A DNA stretch of 64,000 nt from Flavobacterium hydatis (GCF_000737695.1 NZ_JPRM01000018.1:1-64000), one strand, 5' to 3'. Shown: positions 15,185 through 24,676, counted from the first letter of the stretch. Notes: generated from the sequence alone by a model not told the origin. Numbers and translations are program-made.

Positions 15185-15456
15185 ATTTCGCAAAGGTTCA
15201 CAAAGAAAAAAGTACAAAGAGGCGCAAAATCTTTTAAACGCAAAGGATACAAGGAGGTAACGCAAAGTTCGCGAAGCTTAAAAATCTGTTTTTGTCCGTG
15301 TTTTCACTTTAGTGAATCCGCTTTATCCGCGTTACATTATAGACAATCTTTGGTGAGCTACTCGTGGAGATCCTTCGACTCCGCTCAGGAAGACAAAATT
15401 GTAGATAAAAACTTTGCGTCTCTCTGTGCTTTTTTCTTTGTGTCCCTTTGTGAAAT
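15185..15456. repeat. 272-nt composite non-coding element with 50-nt inverted ends
   Basis: The left arm 15185-15235 (starts ATTTCGCAAAGGTTCAC) and the right arm 15407-15456 (ends GTCCCTTTGTGAAAT) are inverted near-copies. Inside are a second CGCAAAG fragment, a GCGGAT-type palindrome (about 15285-15337, GTGTTTTCACTTTAGTGAA core) and a GAGCTACTCGTGGAGATCC block matching one inside the element at 4465-4749. No credible gene is present in the 505-nt gap. Confidence 0.65.
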
Positions 15457-15523
15457 AGATTCTAATACCTACAAGGTCAAAAAAGACCTTGCAGGAAATC
15501 ATTCTTCGCGAAATAACTTTACC

Positions 15524-16441
15524 TTACGAAATAATTTTTTCGTTTACACTTTCGTAAAAAGGCGTTAGGATTCCGTGTTTCTCGCAATTTTCGATAACGT
15601 AATCTACTAAGAATTGTTTCTCGGTTTGATTGTTGTTTTCAAAATCTAATTGTAATGATGATTTAGATTCAAACGGAAATTTAGTCAATAAGTCTTTTGA
15701 GGTTTCTATATCTTCTTTCGTCAAGCTGATATTGTTTTTGCTGGCAAGCGACTGAATTTCAATCATCATACCTTCTAGAGTATGCATTAGGTTTTTATCT
15801 TCAAGTAATTGACCAAAAGAAACATTGTAAGCTGAAGTTATTCCTGCAACAGGCGCAACAAATAGATATTTCTTCCAAAGTATCTGGTTGATGTTGTCTA
15901 CATAAGTAATGTCTAAACCTCCAGTGGCTAATAAATCTATAAGCCATTTGTTTTCTTTTTCTCCTCCTACGAAAATCTTTCCTGGACCACCAACGTGCTG
16001 AACATGTCCTGTTTTTTTCACATTAGAAGCAACATAAATACAACCTTCCATGATTTGCCCAAGTTCTGGTAAAGTCTCGCGAACGATTTCTCTAGCATTT
16101 ACAACATTCTGCAAAGTAATTATAATAGTATCTGCACTTATACAATCTTTGTAAGTTGCCAATATTTCGTTTACAGAGTATGATTTACTGGTGATTATCA
16201 ATACATCCAGGATTCCGATTTCAGTTGGGTTATCTGATACTAAATCAGGGAATATCGTTTCTTTTGTACCTTTAGATTCAAATATTAATCCTTCATCCTG
16301 AATGGCATTTTTGGTTTCGCCTCTGCAAATGAATATAATTTTAGTATTAGTGTCTTTATATTTCTTTGCCAATGGAGCGCCTACAAATCCGCCGATTCCA
16401 CCTATTCCAAGGATTCCTATTTTTATAGTATTTGATTTCAT
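15524..16441 (-). CDS. 2-dehydropantoate 2-reductase family protein (PanE/ApbA-like)
   Basis: A 305-residue NADPH-dependent oxidoreductase. The Rossmann motif GIGGIGG is at residues 12-18. A conserved ICRGETKNAI segment follows, then KILWKKY-type helix residues (QILWKKYLFVAPVAGITSAY) carrying the probable catalytic lysine, and a C-terminal helical domain. In CoA synthesis the family reduces ketopantoate to pantoate; a paralog acting on another 2-keto acid cannot be excluded because no other pantothenate genes are nearby. It is divergent from the AraC-type gene at 16543, with 101 nt between them. Confidence 0.88.
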   Translation of the reverse strand: MKSNTIKIGILGIGGIGGFVGAPLAKKYKDTNTKIIFICRGETKNAIQDEGLIFESKGTKETIFPDLVSDNPTEIGILDVLIITSKSYSVNEILATYKDCISADTIIITLQNVVNAREIVRETLPELGQIMEGCIYVASNVKKTGHVQHVGGPGKIFVGGEKENKWLIDLLATGGLDITYVDNINQILWKKYLFVAPVAGITSAYNVSFGQLLEDKNLMHTLEGMMIEIQSLASKNNISLTKEDIETSKDLLTKFPFESKSSLQLDFENNNQTEKQFLVDYVIENCEKHGILTPFYESVNEKIIS

Positions 16442-16519
16442 CTTTTAGTAATTTTCGTTATAAGTTAGTGATGCAAAGTAAATAGGTTCGTATTCATTAA
16501 TTGATGTAAAAATATCGGT

Positions 16520-16527
16520 TATATTTG
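16520..16527 (+). promoter_or_regulatory. -7 element of the AraC-type gene
   Basis: TATATTTG fits TAnnTTTG and lies 15 nt before the ATG. A TTG at 16501-16503 could be part of a -33 element. It overlaps an in-frame TTG at 16525, which argues for the ATG at 16543 as start. Confidence 0.55.
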
Positions 16528-16542
16528 TATAATTTAAGGATT

Positions 16543-17376
16543 ATGAAAGACACTTTTTTTATATATAAAGATTTCGAAATTTACTCTGTCGAAGAATTAA
16601 CTTGGAAGAAAGAAGTGCACAGGCATAATTTCTTTGAACTTTTATATATCGAATATGGTACAGGAAACCACATCTTAAATTCGATTCATCATAATTATAA
16701 AGAGCACGATATTTATTTGCTTACGCCAAAGGACTATCATTCTTTTAAAACATTAGCTCCTACAAAGTTTCATTGTTTGCGTTTCTTGCCTAATTTTTTT
16801 TCGAATAAAAAAGAAATTGAAGAAATAGAGAAGTTGTTTTATTACCATAATCTACTCAACGGAAATTTGATTTTTCTGGAAGATGATAAAGCTTTCTGCG
16901 AATTGGTTATTTTAAAAATATTAGATGAAGTAGCAAAGCAAAAAGGGCAGAACGAGATTATTATCAAGAGTTTGATGATGTCGCTTATTCAGATAATACG
17001 AAGGAATGCGAGTATAAACGAAGGCAATTTAAACATCCAAGCCACCGAGGTTTTAAAGATAGATACTATTTTGAGTTACATTCGTTCGAATATTGCAAAT
17101 CCGCATTTGCTAAAGAAAAAAGAAATGGCAAGTCACTTTAATGTTTCTATAAATTACATTGGTGAATATTTTAAAAATCATCTAAATATTACTTTAAGAG
17201 ATTATATTGAACAAACGAAACTGAAGGTGGTAACTGAAAAATTGAGCAAAAGTAATCTGACTTTTTCCGAGATTAGTAATGATTTAGGGTTTATCGATAG
17301 TAGCCATTTTAATAAATTCATCATGCGAAGTACAGGAATTTCTCCATCTGAATTTAGGAAGAGGTTGAGTGTTTAG
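16543..17376 (+). CDS. AraC-family transcriptional regulator
   Basis: A 277-residue regulator. The N-terminal cupin-like sensor includes HRHNFFELLYIEYGTGNHILN near residues 24-44, and the C-terminal double HTH covers residues about 170-277. LKKKEMASHFNVSINYIGEYFKNHLNITLRDYIEQTKL and SEISNDLGFIDSSHFNKFIMRSTGISPSEFRKRL are the two recognition modules. It is divergently transcribed from the ketopantoate-reductase-like gene, which is its most obvious candidate target. The effector is unknown. Confidence 0.9.
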   Translation: MKDTFFIYKDFEIYSVEELTWKKEVHRHNFFELLYIEYGTGNHILNSIHHNYKEHDIYLLTPKDYHSFKTLAPTKFHCLRFLPNFFSNKKEIEEIEKLFYYHNLLNGNLIFLEDDKAFCELVILKILDEVAKQKGQNEIIIKSLMMSLIQIIRRNASINEGNLNIQATEVLKIDTILSYIRSNIANPHLLKKKEMASHFNVSINYIGEYFKNHLNITLRDYIEQTKLKVVTEKLSKSNLTFSEISNDLGFIDSSHFNKFIMRSTGISPSEFRKRLSV

Positions 17377-17420
17377 GGGGTAAAGGTACAAAGGTGCAGA
17401 GGAACAAAGGTTTTTTGTAG

Positions 17421-17440
17421 AGGCGCACCGCAGTGCGTCT
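17421..17440. repeat. short GC-rich hairpin (GGCGCACCGCAGTGCGTCT)
   Basis: AGGCGCAC / GTGCGTCT arms around a CGCA loop, downstream of the AraC-type gene. The run is GC-rich against an AT-rich background and could serve as a weak terminator or be a dispersed repeat. Confidence 0.45.
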
Positions 17441-17455
17441 TTAGCATATAGTAAA

Positions 17456-17582
17456 GGAACGCGGATGATACGGATTTCCTAAAGGAAAGACGCGGATAAA
17501 AACTGATTTTTAAAATAATATAACTAAAAAAATAGTTTTTATCCGCGTTTTCGCCTAAGCGAATCTGTTTCATCTGCGTTCC
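17456..17582. repeat. GCGGAT-family long inverted repeat (127 nt)
   Basis: It starts GGAACGCGGATGATACGG and ends CATCTGCGTTCC. The two halves are inverted imperfect copies meeting at an AT-rich centre (about 17513-17535, TTTTTAAAATAATAT...AATAGTTTTT). This is the most complete member of the family in the window. It sits between convergent genes. Confidence 0.8.
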
Positions 17583-17620
17583 ATTTTTAGATAATCTAGG
17601 CAACTCAAAAACGAGATAAA

Positions 17621-17657
17621 AAAAACACCTTTAAACATTAAGCTTAAAGGTGTTTTT
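17621..17657. terminator. bidirectional terminator between AraC-type gene and metal RND operon
   Basis: AAAACACCTTTAA and TTAAAGGTGTTTT pair across a 9-nt loop, with A and T tracts on both sides. It is 11 nt beyond the stop codon of the CzcA-like gene on the minus strand. Confidence 0.85.
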
Positions 17658-17667
17658 GAAATTTTAT

Positions 17668-20600
17668 TTATTCTGATTCAGATTCTGTGCTGCTAGGATC
17701 TTTTTTGCGATATACCAGATAAAATACTTGTGGTAATACGGTTAAAGATAATATCATACAGGTTATTAATCCTCCTACAATCATAATTGCTAAAGGTTTC
17801 TGTACTTCTGATCCCATTCCTGTAGACAATGCTGCAGGTAATAATCCTAGGGATCCCATAAGTGCAATCATAACAATTGGACGAATTCGGGCGTAAATAC
17901 CATTTGATATTGCATCTTTTAAGTGCATCTTGGCCTTCATATTTTCCTTTATGATTCCGATGAGGACAATACTATCAATTGCGCTGACTCCAAAGAGTAT
18001 AATAAAACCTATTCCTGCCGATATACCAAATACAGTTCCGGTAATCCATAATGATAAGAACCCACCAATAAAGGCATAAGGCATTGCGCTTATAGCAACC
18101 ATAGTGTCTTTAAAATTACCAAAGTTGAAATACAACAGACATAAAATCAAGATTAATACAACAGGTACAATCATAGCCAATTGTTTAGAAGCTCTTTCTT
18201 TACTTTCAAATTCTCCTGCCCATTTCATTATATTTTCCTTAGGTAGTTTAACCTCAGCAGCAACTTTTTTCTGTGCTTCATCAATTGTACTTCCTAAATC
18301 TCGTCCTTCGATACTAAAACCTACAGCAATGTAACGACTGTTTCCTTCACGATAGATGAATGTTGGCCCAGTTTTATACTCTACGGTAGCGATTTCTTTT
18401 AAAGGAACTTTTTTACCATTCATAGTCGGAATCAGGATATCTTCAATTTTCTCTTTCGAGTCACGATATTCTTTTTCGAATCGTAATGTAATATCAAATA
18501 TCTTTTCGTCATCATAAAACTTGGTTGCTGCTTGTCCTCCAATTGTCATTCGGATTACCGCTTGCGCATCGGCTGTTGTTATAGCATAACGCGCCATTTT
18601 TTCGTCATCAAGTTGAATTCTTAATTCTGGTAATCCTATGTTTTTGTAAACATTGATATCTTCAATTCCTCTCACATCTTTGATAGATTTGGCAACTTTT
18701 GCAGCCATTTCTTCTAGTTGGAAAAGGTCATTTCCAAAAATCTTTATTACAAGCGGACTTTTTACACCTGCAACATATTCTTCGACATTATCTTGAATTG
18801 GCTGACTAAATCCAAAACCAATTCCGGGATATACATCGAGTTCTTTCTTAATCTCGGCGATTAGCTCTTCTTTGCTAATATTACGTTTCCATTCATCTTG
18901 ATGTAATAATTCTATGTGTAATTCTATATTAAAGAATCCTGTTGGATCTGTACCATCATTAGGTCGTCCTGTTTGGGTAAGTACAAATTTCACCTCTTCA
19001 AATTTCCTTATTTTGGCTTTCATTTCTTTGGTTAACCTAACAGATTCATCAAGATTGATACTATTAGGCAAAGTTGCTCTTACGTAAATCGCTCCTTCGT
19101 TTAGCTTAGGAATAAATTCTGAACCATAAAATGCAAATTTTGCACAACATACAGCAAGTAATATTAAGAAACCATATAATGTTGCTTTACGATTACGTGT
19201 ACTCCATTTAAATAACTTAAATAGGTTTTCTCTAAAGAAACGCGAAATCATATTCTCTTTCTCAACTATGTTTTTGGTCAACATTACTTTGCACATTGCT
19301 GGTACATAAGTAAGTGACAAAATCAAAGATCCTAATAGCGCATAACTTAAAGTAAAGGCTAGGGGAGAGAACATTTTTCCTTCCACTTTCGTGAAAGAGA
19401 AAATAGGCAATAGTGCTACAATCAAAATAATTAGTGCAAAGAATATATAAGTAGCTACACTACCCACACTTCTTTTTATAAGCCCCATTTTGCTCATACT
19501 ATTAAAGCGTTCCATTCCCACTTTATGGGCTTTCTTTTCGAGGGACACAAAGACTTGCTCGACAATTACCAACGTTCCTTCTAGCAGAAGTCCAAAATCC
19601 AGAGCTCCCATAGATATTAAGTTGGCTGGTAATCCCTGAATACGCAGCATTATAATCGCAAACAAGAATGAAAGCGGAATAACTGATGCCACAATCAATG
19701 AGGTACGCCAGTTGTAAAGGAAAATAAACACAATTAGTGATACAAGTAATATCCCCTCGATAAGGTTTTTTGTAACTGTTTTTACTGTTGTATCTACTAA
19801 TTTGGTACGGTCTATAAACGGAATAATTTTTACATTATCAGGAAGTACTCTTTCATTAAGTTCAACTAAACGATCCTTAAGTCTTTTTATAACTTCACCC
19901 GGATTTTCTCCACGTAACATAACTACAATGCCTTCTACAACATCGTCATCACCATCTAAACCTACTTGTCCTAATCTAGGTTTGGCTGAGATACTTACTT
20001 CGGCTACGTGTTTTACTAATATTGGCGATGAGCCTTTGGTTTCGATAAGGATATTACCAATGTCTTCTACTTTATTAATAAGACCAACTCCACGCACTAC
20101 ATAAGCCTGATCACCACGTTGTATAACATCTCCACCTACGTTTACGTTACTTTTAGAAACGGCTTCGTAAACATCTAATGCTGATAGGTTGTAATTTTCT
20201 AGCTGTGTAGGGTTAATTTTTATTTCGAAGATTTTCTCTTCTCCACCAAAACTTACCACATCGGCAACACCTGGCACAGATATTAGTTCTCTTTCGATTA
20301 CCCAATCCTGAATGGCTTTTATTTCCTTTATAGGTAAATCACTTTTTATAACATATCTAAATATTTCTCCTGTTGCTCCGGATGGTGGTTCGATTTCTAC
20401 ATCGGCTCCTTCTGGTAAATCTAATCCGTTAAGGCGATTTGAGGCATATTGTTGTGCGTAAAAATCTTCGACATCATCATCAAATAATACGGTTACAACC
20501 GATAATCCGAAAAGCGAAATAGAACGTACTTCTGCTTTTTTAGGTATCGTATTCATTTGCTTGGAAATAGGAAGTGTGATAAATTTCTCTACTTCTTCGG

Positions 20601-20781
20601 CACTTCTTCCTGGCCATTGGGTAATTATTCTTGCCCGAGTATTGGTTACATCAGGAAAAGCTTCTATGGGGGTATGGATATAGCTTACTATACCAGCGAC
20701 TAGTAGTACTGCTGTCAGGAAAAAAACTATAAGGGAGTTTTTTAGCGAGAAAGCGACTAAGCCTTGTACAAATTTTTTCAT
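17668..20781 (-). CDS. RND efflux pump, CzcA/CusA (heavy-metal) family
   Basis: A 1037-residue inner-membrane pump and last gene of a CzcCBA-like operon. The N-terminal segment KNSLIVFFLTAVLLVAGIVSYIHTPIEAFPDVTN is the family signature. The membrane motif usually written DFG-xxxDG appears as D395-F-G-LLL-E401-G, so glutamate replaces the second acidic residue. FGVSAIDSIVLIG marks the second half repeat. It expels metal ions or similar substrates with the adaptor and channel encoded 38 nt upstream and beyond. The C-terminus ends in a short acidic serine-rich tail. Substrate metal is not determinable by eye. Confidence 0.93.
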   Translation of the reverse strand: MKKFVQGLVAFSLKNSLIVFFLTAVLLVAGIVSYIHTPIEAFPDVTNTRARIITQWPGRSAEEVEKFITLPISKQMNTIPKKAEVRSISLFGLSVVTVLFDDDVEDFYAQQYASNRLNGLDLPEGADVEIEPPSGATGEIFRYVIKSDLPIKEIKAIQDWVIERELISVPGVADVVSFGGEEKIFEIKINPTQLENYNLSALDVYEAVSKSNVNVGGDVIQRGDQAYVVRGVGLINKVEDIGNILIETKGSSPILVKHVAEVSISAKPRLGQVGLDGDDDVVEGIVVMLRGENPGEVIKRLKDRLVELNERVLPDNVKIIPFIDRTKLVDTTVKTVTKNLIEGILLVSLIVFIFLYNWRTSLIVASVIPLSFLFAIIMLRIQGLPANLISMGALDFGLLLEGTLVIVEQVFVSLEKKAHKVGMERFNSMSKMGLIKRSVGSVATYIFFALIILIVALLPIFSFTKVEGKMFSPLAFTLSYALLGSLILSLTYVPAMCKVMLTKNIVEKENMISRFFRENLFKLFKWSTRNRKATLYGFLILLAVCCAKFAFYGSEFIPKLNEGAIYVRATLPNSINLDESVRLTKEMKAKIRKFEEVKFVLTQTGRPNDGTDPTGFFNIELHIELLHQDEWKRNISKEELIAEIKKELDVYPGIGFGFSQPIQDNVEEYVAGVKSPLVIKIFGNDLFQLEEMAAKVAKSIKDVRGIEDINVYKNIGLPELRIQLDDEKMARYAITTADAQAVIRMTIGGQAATKFYDDEKIFDITLRFEKEYRDSKEKIEDILIPTMNGKKVPLKEIATVEYKTGPTFIYREGNSRYIAVGFSIEGRDLGSTIDEAQKKVAAEVKLPKENIMKWAGEFESKERASKQLAMIVPVVLILILCLLYFNFGNFKDTMVAISAMPYAFIGGFLSLWITGTVFGISAGIGFIILFGVSAIDSIVLIGIIKENMKAKMHLKDAISNGIYARIRPIVMIALMGSLGLLPAALSTGMGSEVQKPLAIMIVGGLITCMILSLTVLPQVFYLVYRKKDPSSTESESE

Positions 20782-20819
20782 GTCTTGTATGGGTGTTTAT
20801 CCGTTTTTATGGATGGTAC

Positions 20820-21908
20820 TTAGTTTTTTAATCTTTCGTGTATTAACAGGTGGTTTTTAGTAATAATCATTTCACCTTCTTTAACCCCTTTATCAAAATA
20901 AATCCAGTTGTTATTTTTTATAGTAGGATTGATTTCTCTGGTTTCGATTGTACAATCATCTTTATAGATTAATATATAATCACGATTATTATCAAAAATG
21001 GCTGCTTTTGCAGGAACAGCTGCCAGCATTTCGCCACCTAAACTTTTATCGATAATGATATCTGCAGTCATTCCTGGTTTTAATTTTAAGTTCTTGTTTT
21101 CCATAACAATTCTAGCTTTAAGCACATGTTCATCGGCATCGAAAACTTTGGCAAGCATGGTAATTTTTCCTTTAAAGATTTCACCAGGATACGCAGGTGT
21201 AGTAACATCTACAAGCATATTCTCAGTAACATTTTTTAGGTTACTGGTATAAACATTTACCAATACCCAAATTTCTTTTAAGTCAGATATAGTAAAAAGA
21301 GGTTCGCTTCCTTCCGTTATTTGCATTCCTGGGCTAATGTTTTTAGCCACTACATAACCTTCTGTTGGTGCTTTTATCTGAAAAACGGCTCTTTCGCTAC
21401 TAGCGCTAAACATAGCAAGATTTGCTCTTACGTTTTCAAGAGATGATTTTAAAACATCCAATTCGCTTTGCGCTTGCATTAAATCTTTTTGTGAAGCAAT
21501 ACCATCATCAAACATTGATTTTGTAGCTTGTAGTTGGCGTTGAGCAACAGATAATTGTGATTGTAATGATTTACTTTCTGATTGCATACCGTTAAGTTCT
21601 GTACTTTTTATCTCGGCAAGTACTTGCCCTTTTTTCACATAATCCCCCAACGAAAATGTAGTTTTGGTTATAATTCCTTCTACAAGGCTATTAAACTGCA
21701 CTACATGATCGTTGTTATAGGTTATGTTTCCAGTAAGATTTATGGATTCACTAACGGCACGTTTTTGTACTGGCTCGATAGTGATTTTTTCTTTTAAGTC
21801 TTTGTCAATACAAAATTTTTCTTCTTTTGTATCTTTAATTGCTTCCTTTTTGCCACATCCGTAAACGAGCATTAATCCAAGTATAGGGAGTAAAATAAGT
21901 TTTTTCAT
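20820..21908 (-). CDS. RND periplasmic adaptor (CzcB/CusB-like)
   Basis: A 362-residue membrane-fusion lipoprotein with the signal MKKLILLPILGLMLVYGC. The first lipoyl half (VQFNSLVEGIITKTTFSLGDYVKKGQVLAEI) is followed by a short helical hairpin (residues about 105-150), the second lipoyl half (IKAPTEGYVVAKNISPGMQI), a beta-barrel, and a membrane-proximal domain ending GEMIITKNHLLIHERLKN. It is the middle gene of the CzcCBA-type operon, with 26 and 38 nt to its neighbours. There is no C-terminal metal-binding extension as in some CusB-like proteins. Confidence 0.92.
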   Translation of the reverse strand: MKKLILLPILGLMLVYGCGKKEAIKDTKEEKFCIDKDLKEKITIEPVQKRAVSESINLTGNITYNNDHVVQFNSLVEGIITKTTFSLGDYVKKGQVLAEIKSTELNGMQSESKSLQSQLSVAQRQLQATKSMFDDGIASQKDLMQAQSELDVLKSSLENVRANLAMFSASSERAVFQIKAPTEGYVVAKNISPGMQITEGSEPLFTISDLKEIWVLVNVYTSNLKNVTENMLVDVTTPAYPGEIFKGKITMLAKVFDADEHVLKARIVMENKNLKLKPGMTADIIIDKSLGGEMLAAVPAKAAIFDNNRDYILIYKDDCTIETREINPTIKNNNWIYFDKGVKEGEMIITKNHLLIHERLKN

Positions 21909-21934
21909 TGTTATTATCTTTAAATAATTTGGGT

Positions 21935-23221
21935 TTAATTAATTTCCTGTCCTGCTATATAGCGCAGTTCTTCAAGGTTTTTATTAAGGTCTTTTTTAGA
22001 GTTTAATAGTATCGATTTGTTCTCTAAATAAGCATCTACAAAATCAAGGTATTCTAGCATACTTGTGTTTCGTTGCATGAAGTTTTTGCGGTAACTTTCT
22101 AATAGCTTTTCTAAATCTCCTTCATAAGCAGCATCTACGCTATCGTGTAGTTTTTTGGTAACTATTAAATCTTCATAGGCTTGTAATACTTCGGCTTGAA
22201 CGCTTATCGTTTTCTCGTCGGTAAGTAATTTACCTTGTTCGATAGCTATTTTGGCAGCTTTTATATTTCCTTGATTTCTATTAAAAAATGGAAGATCAAG
22301 TGAGAATCCAACACCAACAAAATCATTCATCAAACTGGCACCACGGTCATAGCTAACGCCAAGGGTAACATCTGGTGTGCGCATTGCTTTTTCGTATTTG
22401 TACTTATTATCGTTATACTCATTTCCTAGTTTAAGGACTTTCATATCGGGTCTATTTTCTACAGCCGACGCCATAAGATTCCCTAGGTTTATATTGTCGA
22501 TGTTTTTATTATCAGGAAGAAAACCATCTTCGGTAAGTTTGATGTAACTTGTTGCAGGAAGATTCATAAGAACTTTAAGTTCTTTTTGCAATGAGTTGTT
22601 TTCTTTTTTAAGATCACTAATCTCTTTTAAGAATTGTAGTTCGGTTGCTTTTAGCCTTATATATTCGCCTTTGCCAACATTTCCTTGTGCAACTTGATTA
22701 CTATAAGCCTTAAGCAATGTTTGCATAGATGAAAGTTGTTTCTGGTAAACAGCTTCTTGAGCTTGTACAAGTTGTAAATCGGTAAGATTGCCTCTAAATT
22801 CGATTTTCAGATTGCGCAAAAAGGTTTTAAAGTATTCTTTGGCGATATCTACGCCCACTTTTTCCATGGCAATTAACTTTTTTCGTTTCCCAGCCGTTTG
22901 GATAAGTTGTTCTAGCTCAGCAGTTACTTGTGATGTAGTTCCGAAATTCCCCCATAATGGTGGTAACTCTTGAGCGGTAGCATTGTTCCAAAGATTTATC
23001 TCGCCAATAGTAAGAGTAGGGTTAGGCCATAATTTTGCCTGAATAACCTGAGCATCGGCAACGTCGATGTTCAGTTTTTCAGAAATAAGAGAAATATTCT
23101 TTTCCAGAAACAAAGCCTCGGCCTGTGGTCGGGAAAGAACAATCGTATCGTTTATTGTTGCAGTTTGTGCCACACCTTTGTGCGATACAATAACGAGTAG
23201 GGTTAAAATTATACGTTTCAA
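21935..23221 (-). CDS. TolC-family outer-membrane channel (CzcC-like)
   Basis: A 428-residue outer-membrane factor with the signal peptide MKRIILTLLVIVSHKGVAQ. Two OEP repeats follow, with ARPQAEALFLEKNISLISEKL-type helices and the central WPNPTLTIGEINLW pattern typical of CzcC relatives. The repeat NRPDMKVLKLGNEYNDNKYKYEKAMRTPDVTLGVSYDRG is also diagnostic. It begins with TTG; no in-frame ATG lies upstream before a stop codon, and a -7 element sits 23 nt before the TTG. It is the first gene of the metal-efflux operon. Confidence 0.92.
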   Translation of the reverse strand: MKRIILTLLVIVSHKGVAQTATINDTIVLSRPQAEALFLEKNISLISEKLNIDVADAQVIQAKLWPNPTLTIGEINLWNNATAQELPPLWGNFGTTSQVTAELEQLIQTAGKRKKLIAMEKVGVDIAKEYFKTFLRNLKIEFRGNLTDLQLVQAQEAVYQKQLSSMQTLLKAYSNQVAQGNVGKGEYIRLKATELQFLKEISDLKKENNSLQKELKVLMNLPATSYIKLTEDGFLPDNKNIDNINLGNLMASAVENRPDMKVLKLGNEYNDNKYKYEKAMRTPDVTLGVSYDRGASLMNDFVGVGFSLDLPFFNRNQGNIKAAKIAIEQGKLLTDEKTISVQAEVLQAYEDLIVTKKLHDSVDAAYEGDLEKLLESYRKNFMQRNTSMLEYLDFVDAYLENKSILLNSKKDLNKNLEELRYIAGQEIN

Positions 23222-23243
23222 ATTAAGTTATTTTAAGATGATG

Positions 23244-23251
23244 CAAAGCTA
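23244..23251 (-). promoter_or_regulatory. -7 element of the CzcCBA-like operon
   Basis: The minus-strand TAGCTTTG fits TAnnTTTG and lies 23 nt upstream of the TTG start. It is in the 96-nt gap after the histidine-kinase gene, so the pump operon can be expressed independently of the kinase genes. Confidence 0.55.
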
Positions 23252-23317
23252 CTTGCGCCATATTAAACGATAATTTGATGTATGTTATAAAGAGATTAGA
23301 GCAACATTAGAAAACGA

Positions 23318-24676
23318 TTAGAGTGGCGGAAATAACAATGTAACCGTTGTGCCTACGTCTTTTTTTGAAGTAATTGTAAAATGAATGTTGTTTTGCTTAA
23401 AGATAATATTAGCAAGCGAAAGCCCAACGCCGCTACCTTTTATATTATTTACATTTTTGCCTCTGTAAAAAGTTTGTTTGATAAATTTTAAGTCGTCTTC
23501 GCTAATACCAGTTCCGTGGTCCTCGATTACTATTTTTAATTGATCTTCTTGTTGTAACAAACTTATTTTTATAGGATTGCCATTTGAGTATTTCACGGCA
23601 TTTTCGATAATATTGTACAGAGCGATTTTTATTTCGTTACTATTTCCTCTTATCGAAAGTAGTTTGTCATTCTCAATCTCTAGTGCAATTCGTATTTGAG
23701 AACCTTTTAATTGATATACATCTGGCAATTGGTCGTTAATATCCCAAACCAATTCATCGACTCTAAAGATTTCATTAAGCTCTGTATTATCTCTTAATCC
23801 CGAAAGCATCATAAGAGTATTCAGCGTATCTTCTATCTGATAAACATTTTCTAATACTTTTTCGGACATTTCTTTATATTCGGCACTTGTTCTTTCTTTT
23901 TGAGCAAACACTTCAAGATTTCCAGATATAGCAGTTAATGGCGTTTTAAATTCGTGAGAAACATAATTAATGAAGTTTTTCTGGATTACAAATGTATCCG
24001 ATAATCGCTTAAATAAGTTATTATAGGTTTCTATAAGTTCTTGTATTTCATCCTTGGTATTAGGAGAAATAATTTGCCTGTCTAGAGATGAAGCTTCGAT
24101 TTCATTTACCTGATTTACAATGTTTTTTATAGGGCTGTATGCAAGATTGGATAGTTTGCGACTTACCATATATATTATAAATAGTCCGATGATTAAAACC
24201 AAAATCATGATAATAAGTAATCGGTTTGTAATAGTCTTGAATTCGACATCGTTTTTCTTGACAAAAACAACAAAATCTCCTTGATTGTCATGGTAATAAC
24301 TCCCGAAATAAAAATGATGATTTGATTTAAAACTCAGCTTTCTATTTTTTCGGATATAATCCAGTTTTTCAGTGTTTATGTTTATGTCATTTTGTTTGTC
24401 GCCGTATACAATCTGATTTTCTTTGTTATAAACACGAGTCACTATTTCCAGAGAGTTTTCTCTGAATTGCTGTCCGATAATTAAATGTTGATTTTCGGGC
24501 AATTCATCTTTCTCTAAATAGAAAATACCAGTTAGCAAACACGTTTTTTGAAGTTCATTATACATTATCTTTTCTGAATAGCTGTAAAAAGAAAGGTATG
24601 TTATAATCGAAGCAATTATAAATACAATGCTAAACGTGAAAGAGGATATTAATGTAAATCGGTTACGTATTTTCAT
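23318..24676 (-). CDS. sensor histidine kinase
   Basis: A 452-residue membrane kinase. TM1 is residues about 9-31, a periplasmic sensor of about 120 residues follows, TM2 is about 152-172, then a HAMP-like linker. The phospho-acceptor is H241 (YVSHEFKTPLTAISGN). The ATPase domain shows the N box IIENAVKY, G1 IEDHGTGIS and G2 GSGVGLSLA. It is encoded 2 nt after its response regulator and directly before the CzcCBA-like operon, so control of that metal pump is the natural inference, as for CusSR/CzcRS. No metal-binding histidine cluster is obvious apart from HHFYFGSYYHD in the sensor. Confidence 0.93.
   Translation of the reverse strand: MKIRNRFTLISSFTFSIVFIIASIITYLSFYSYSEKIMYNELQKTCLLTGIFYLEKDELPENQHLIIGQQFRENSLEIVTRVYNKENQIVYGDKQNDININTEKLDYIRKNRKLSFKSNHHFYFGSYYHDNQGDFVVFVKKNDVEFKTITNRLLIIMILVLIIGLFIIYMVSRKLSNLAYSPIKNIVNQVNEIEASSLDRQIISPNTKDEIQELIETYNNLFKRLSDTFVIQKNFINYVSHEFKTPLTAISGNLEVFAQKERTSAEYKEMSEKVLENVYQIEDTLNTLMMLSGLRDNTELNEIFRVDELVWDINDQLPDVYQLKGSQIRIALEIENDKLLSIRGNSNEIKIALYNIIENAVKYSNGNPIKISLLQQEDQLKIVIEDHGTGISEDDLKFIKQTFYRGKNVNNIKGSGVGLSLANIIFKQNNIHFTITSKKDVGTTVTLLFPPL

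Noticed and set aside
15077..15265. 62-codon minus-strand open frame
   Set aside because: It is made of CGCAAAG-family repeat sequence and has no protein-like features.
17373..17603. 76-codon minus-strand open frame
   Set aside because: It is read from the GCGGAT-family palindrome between two convergent genes.
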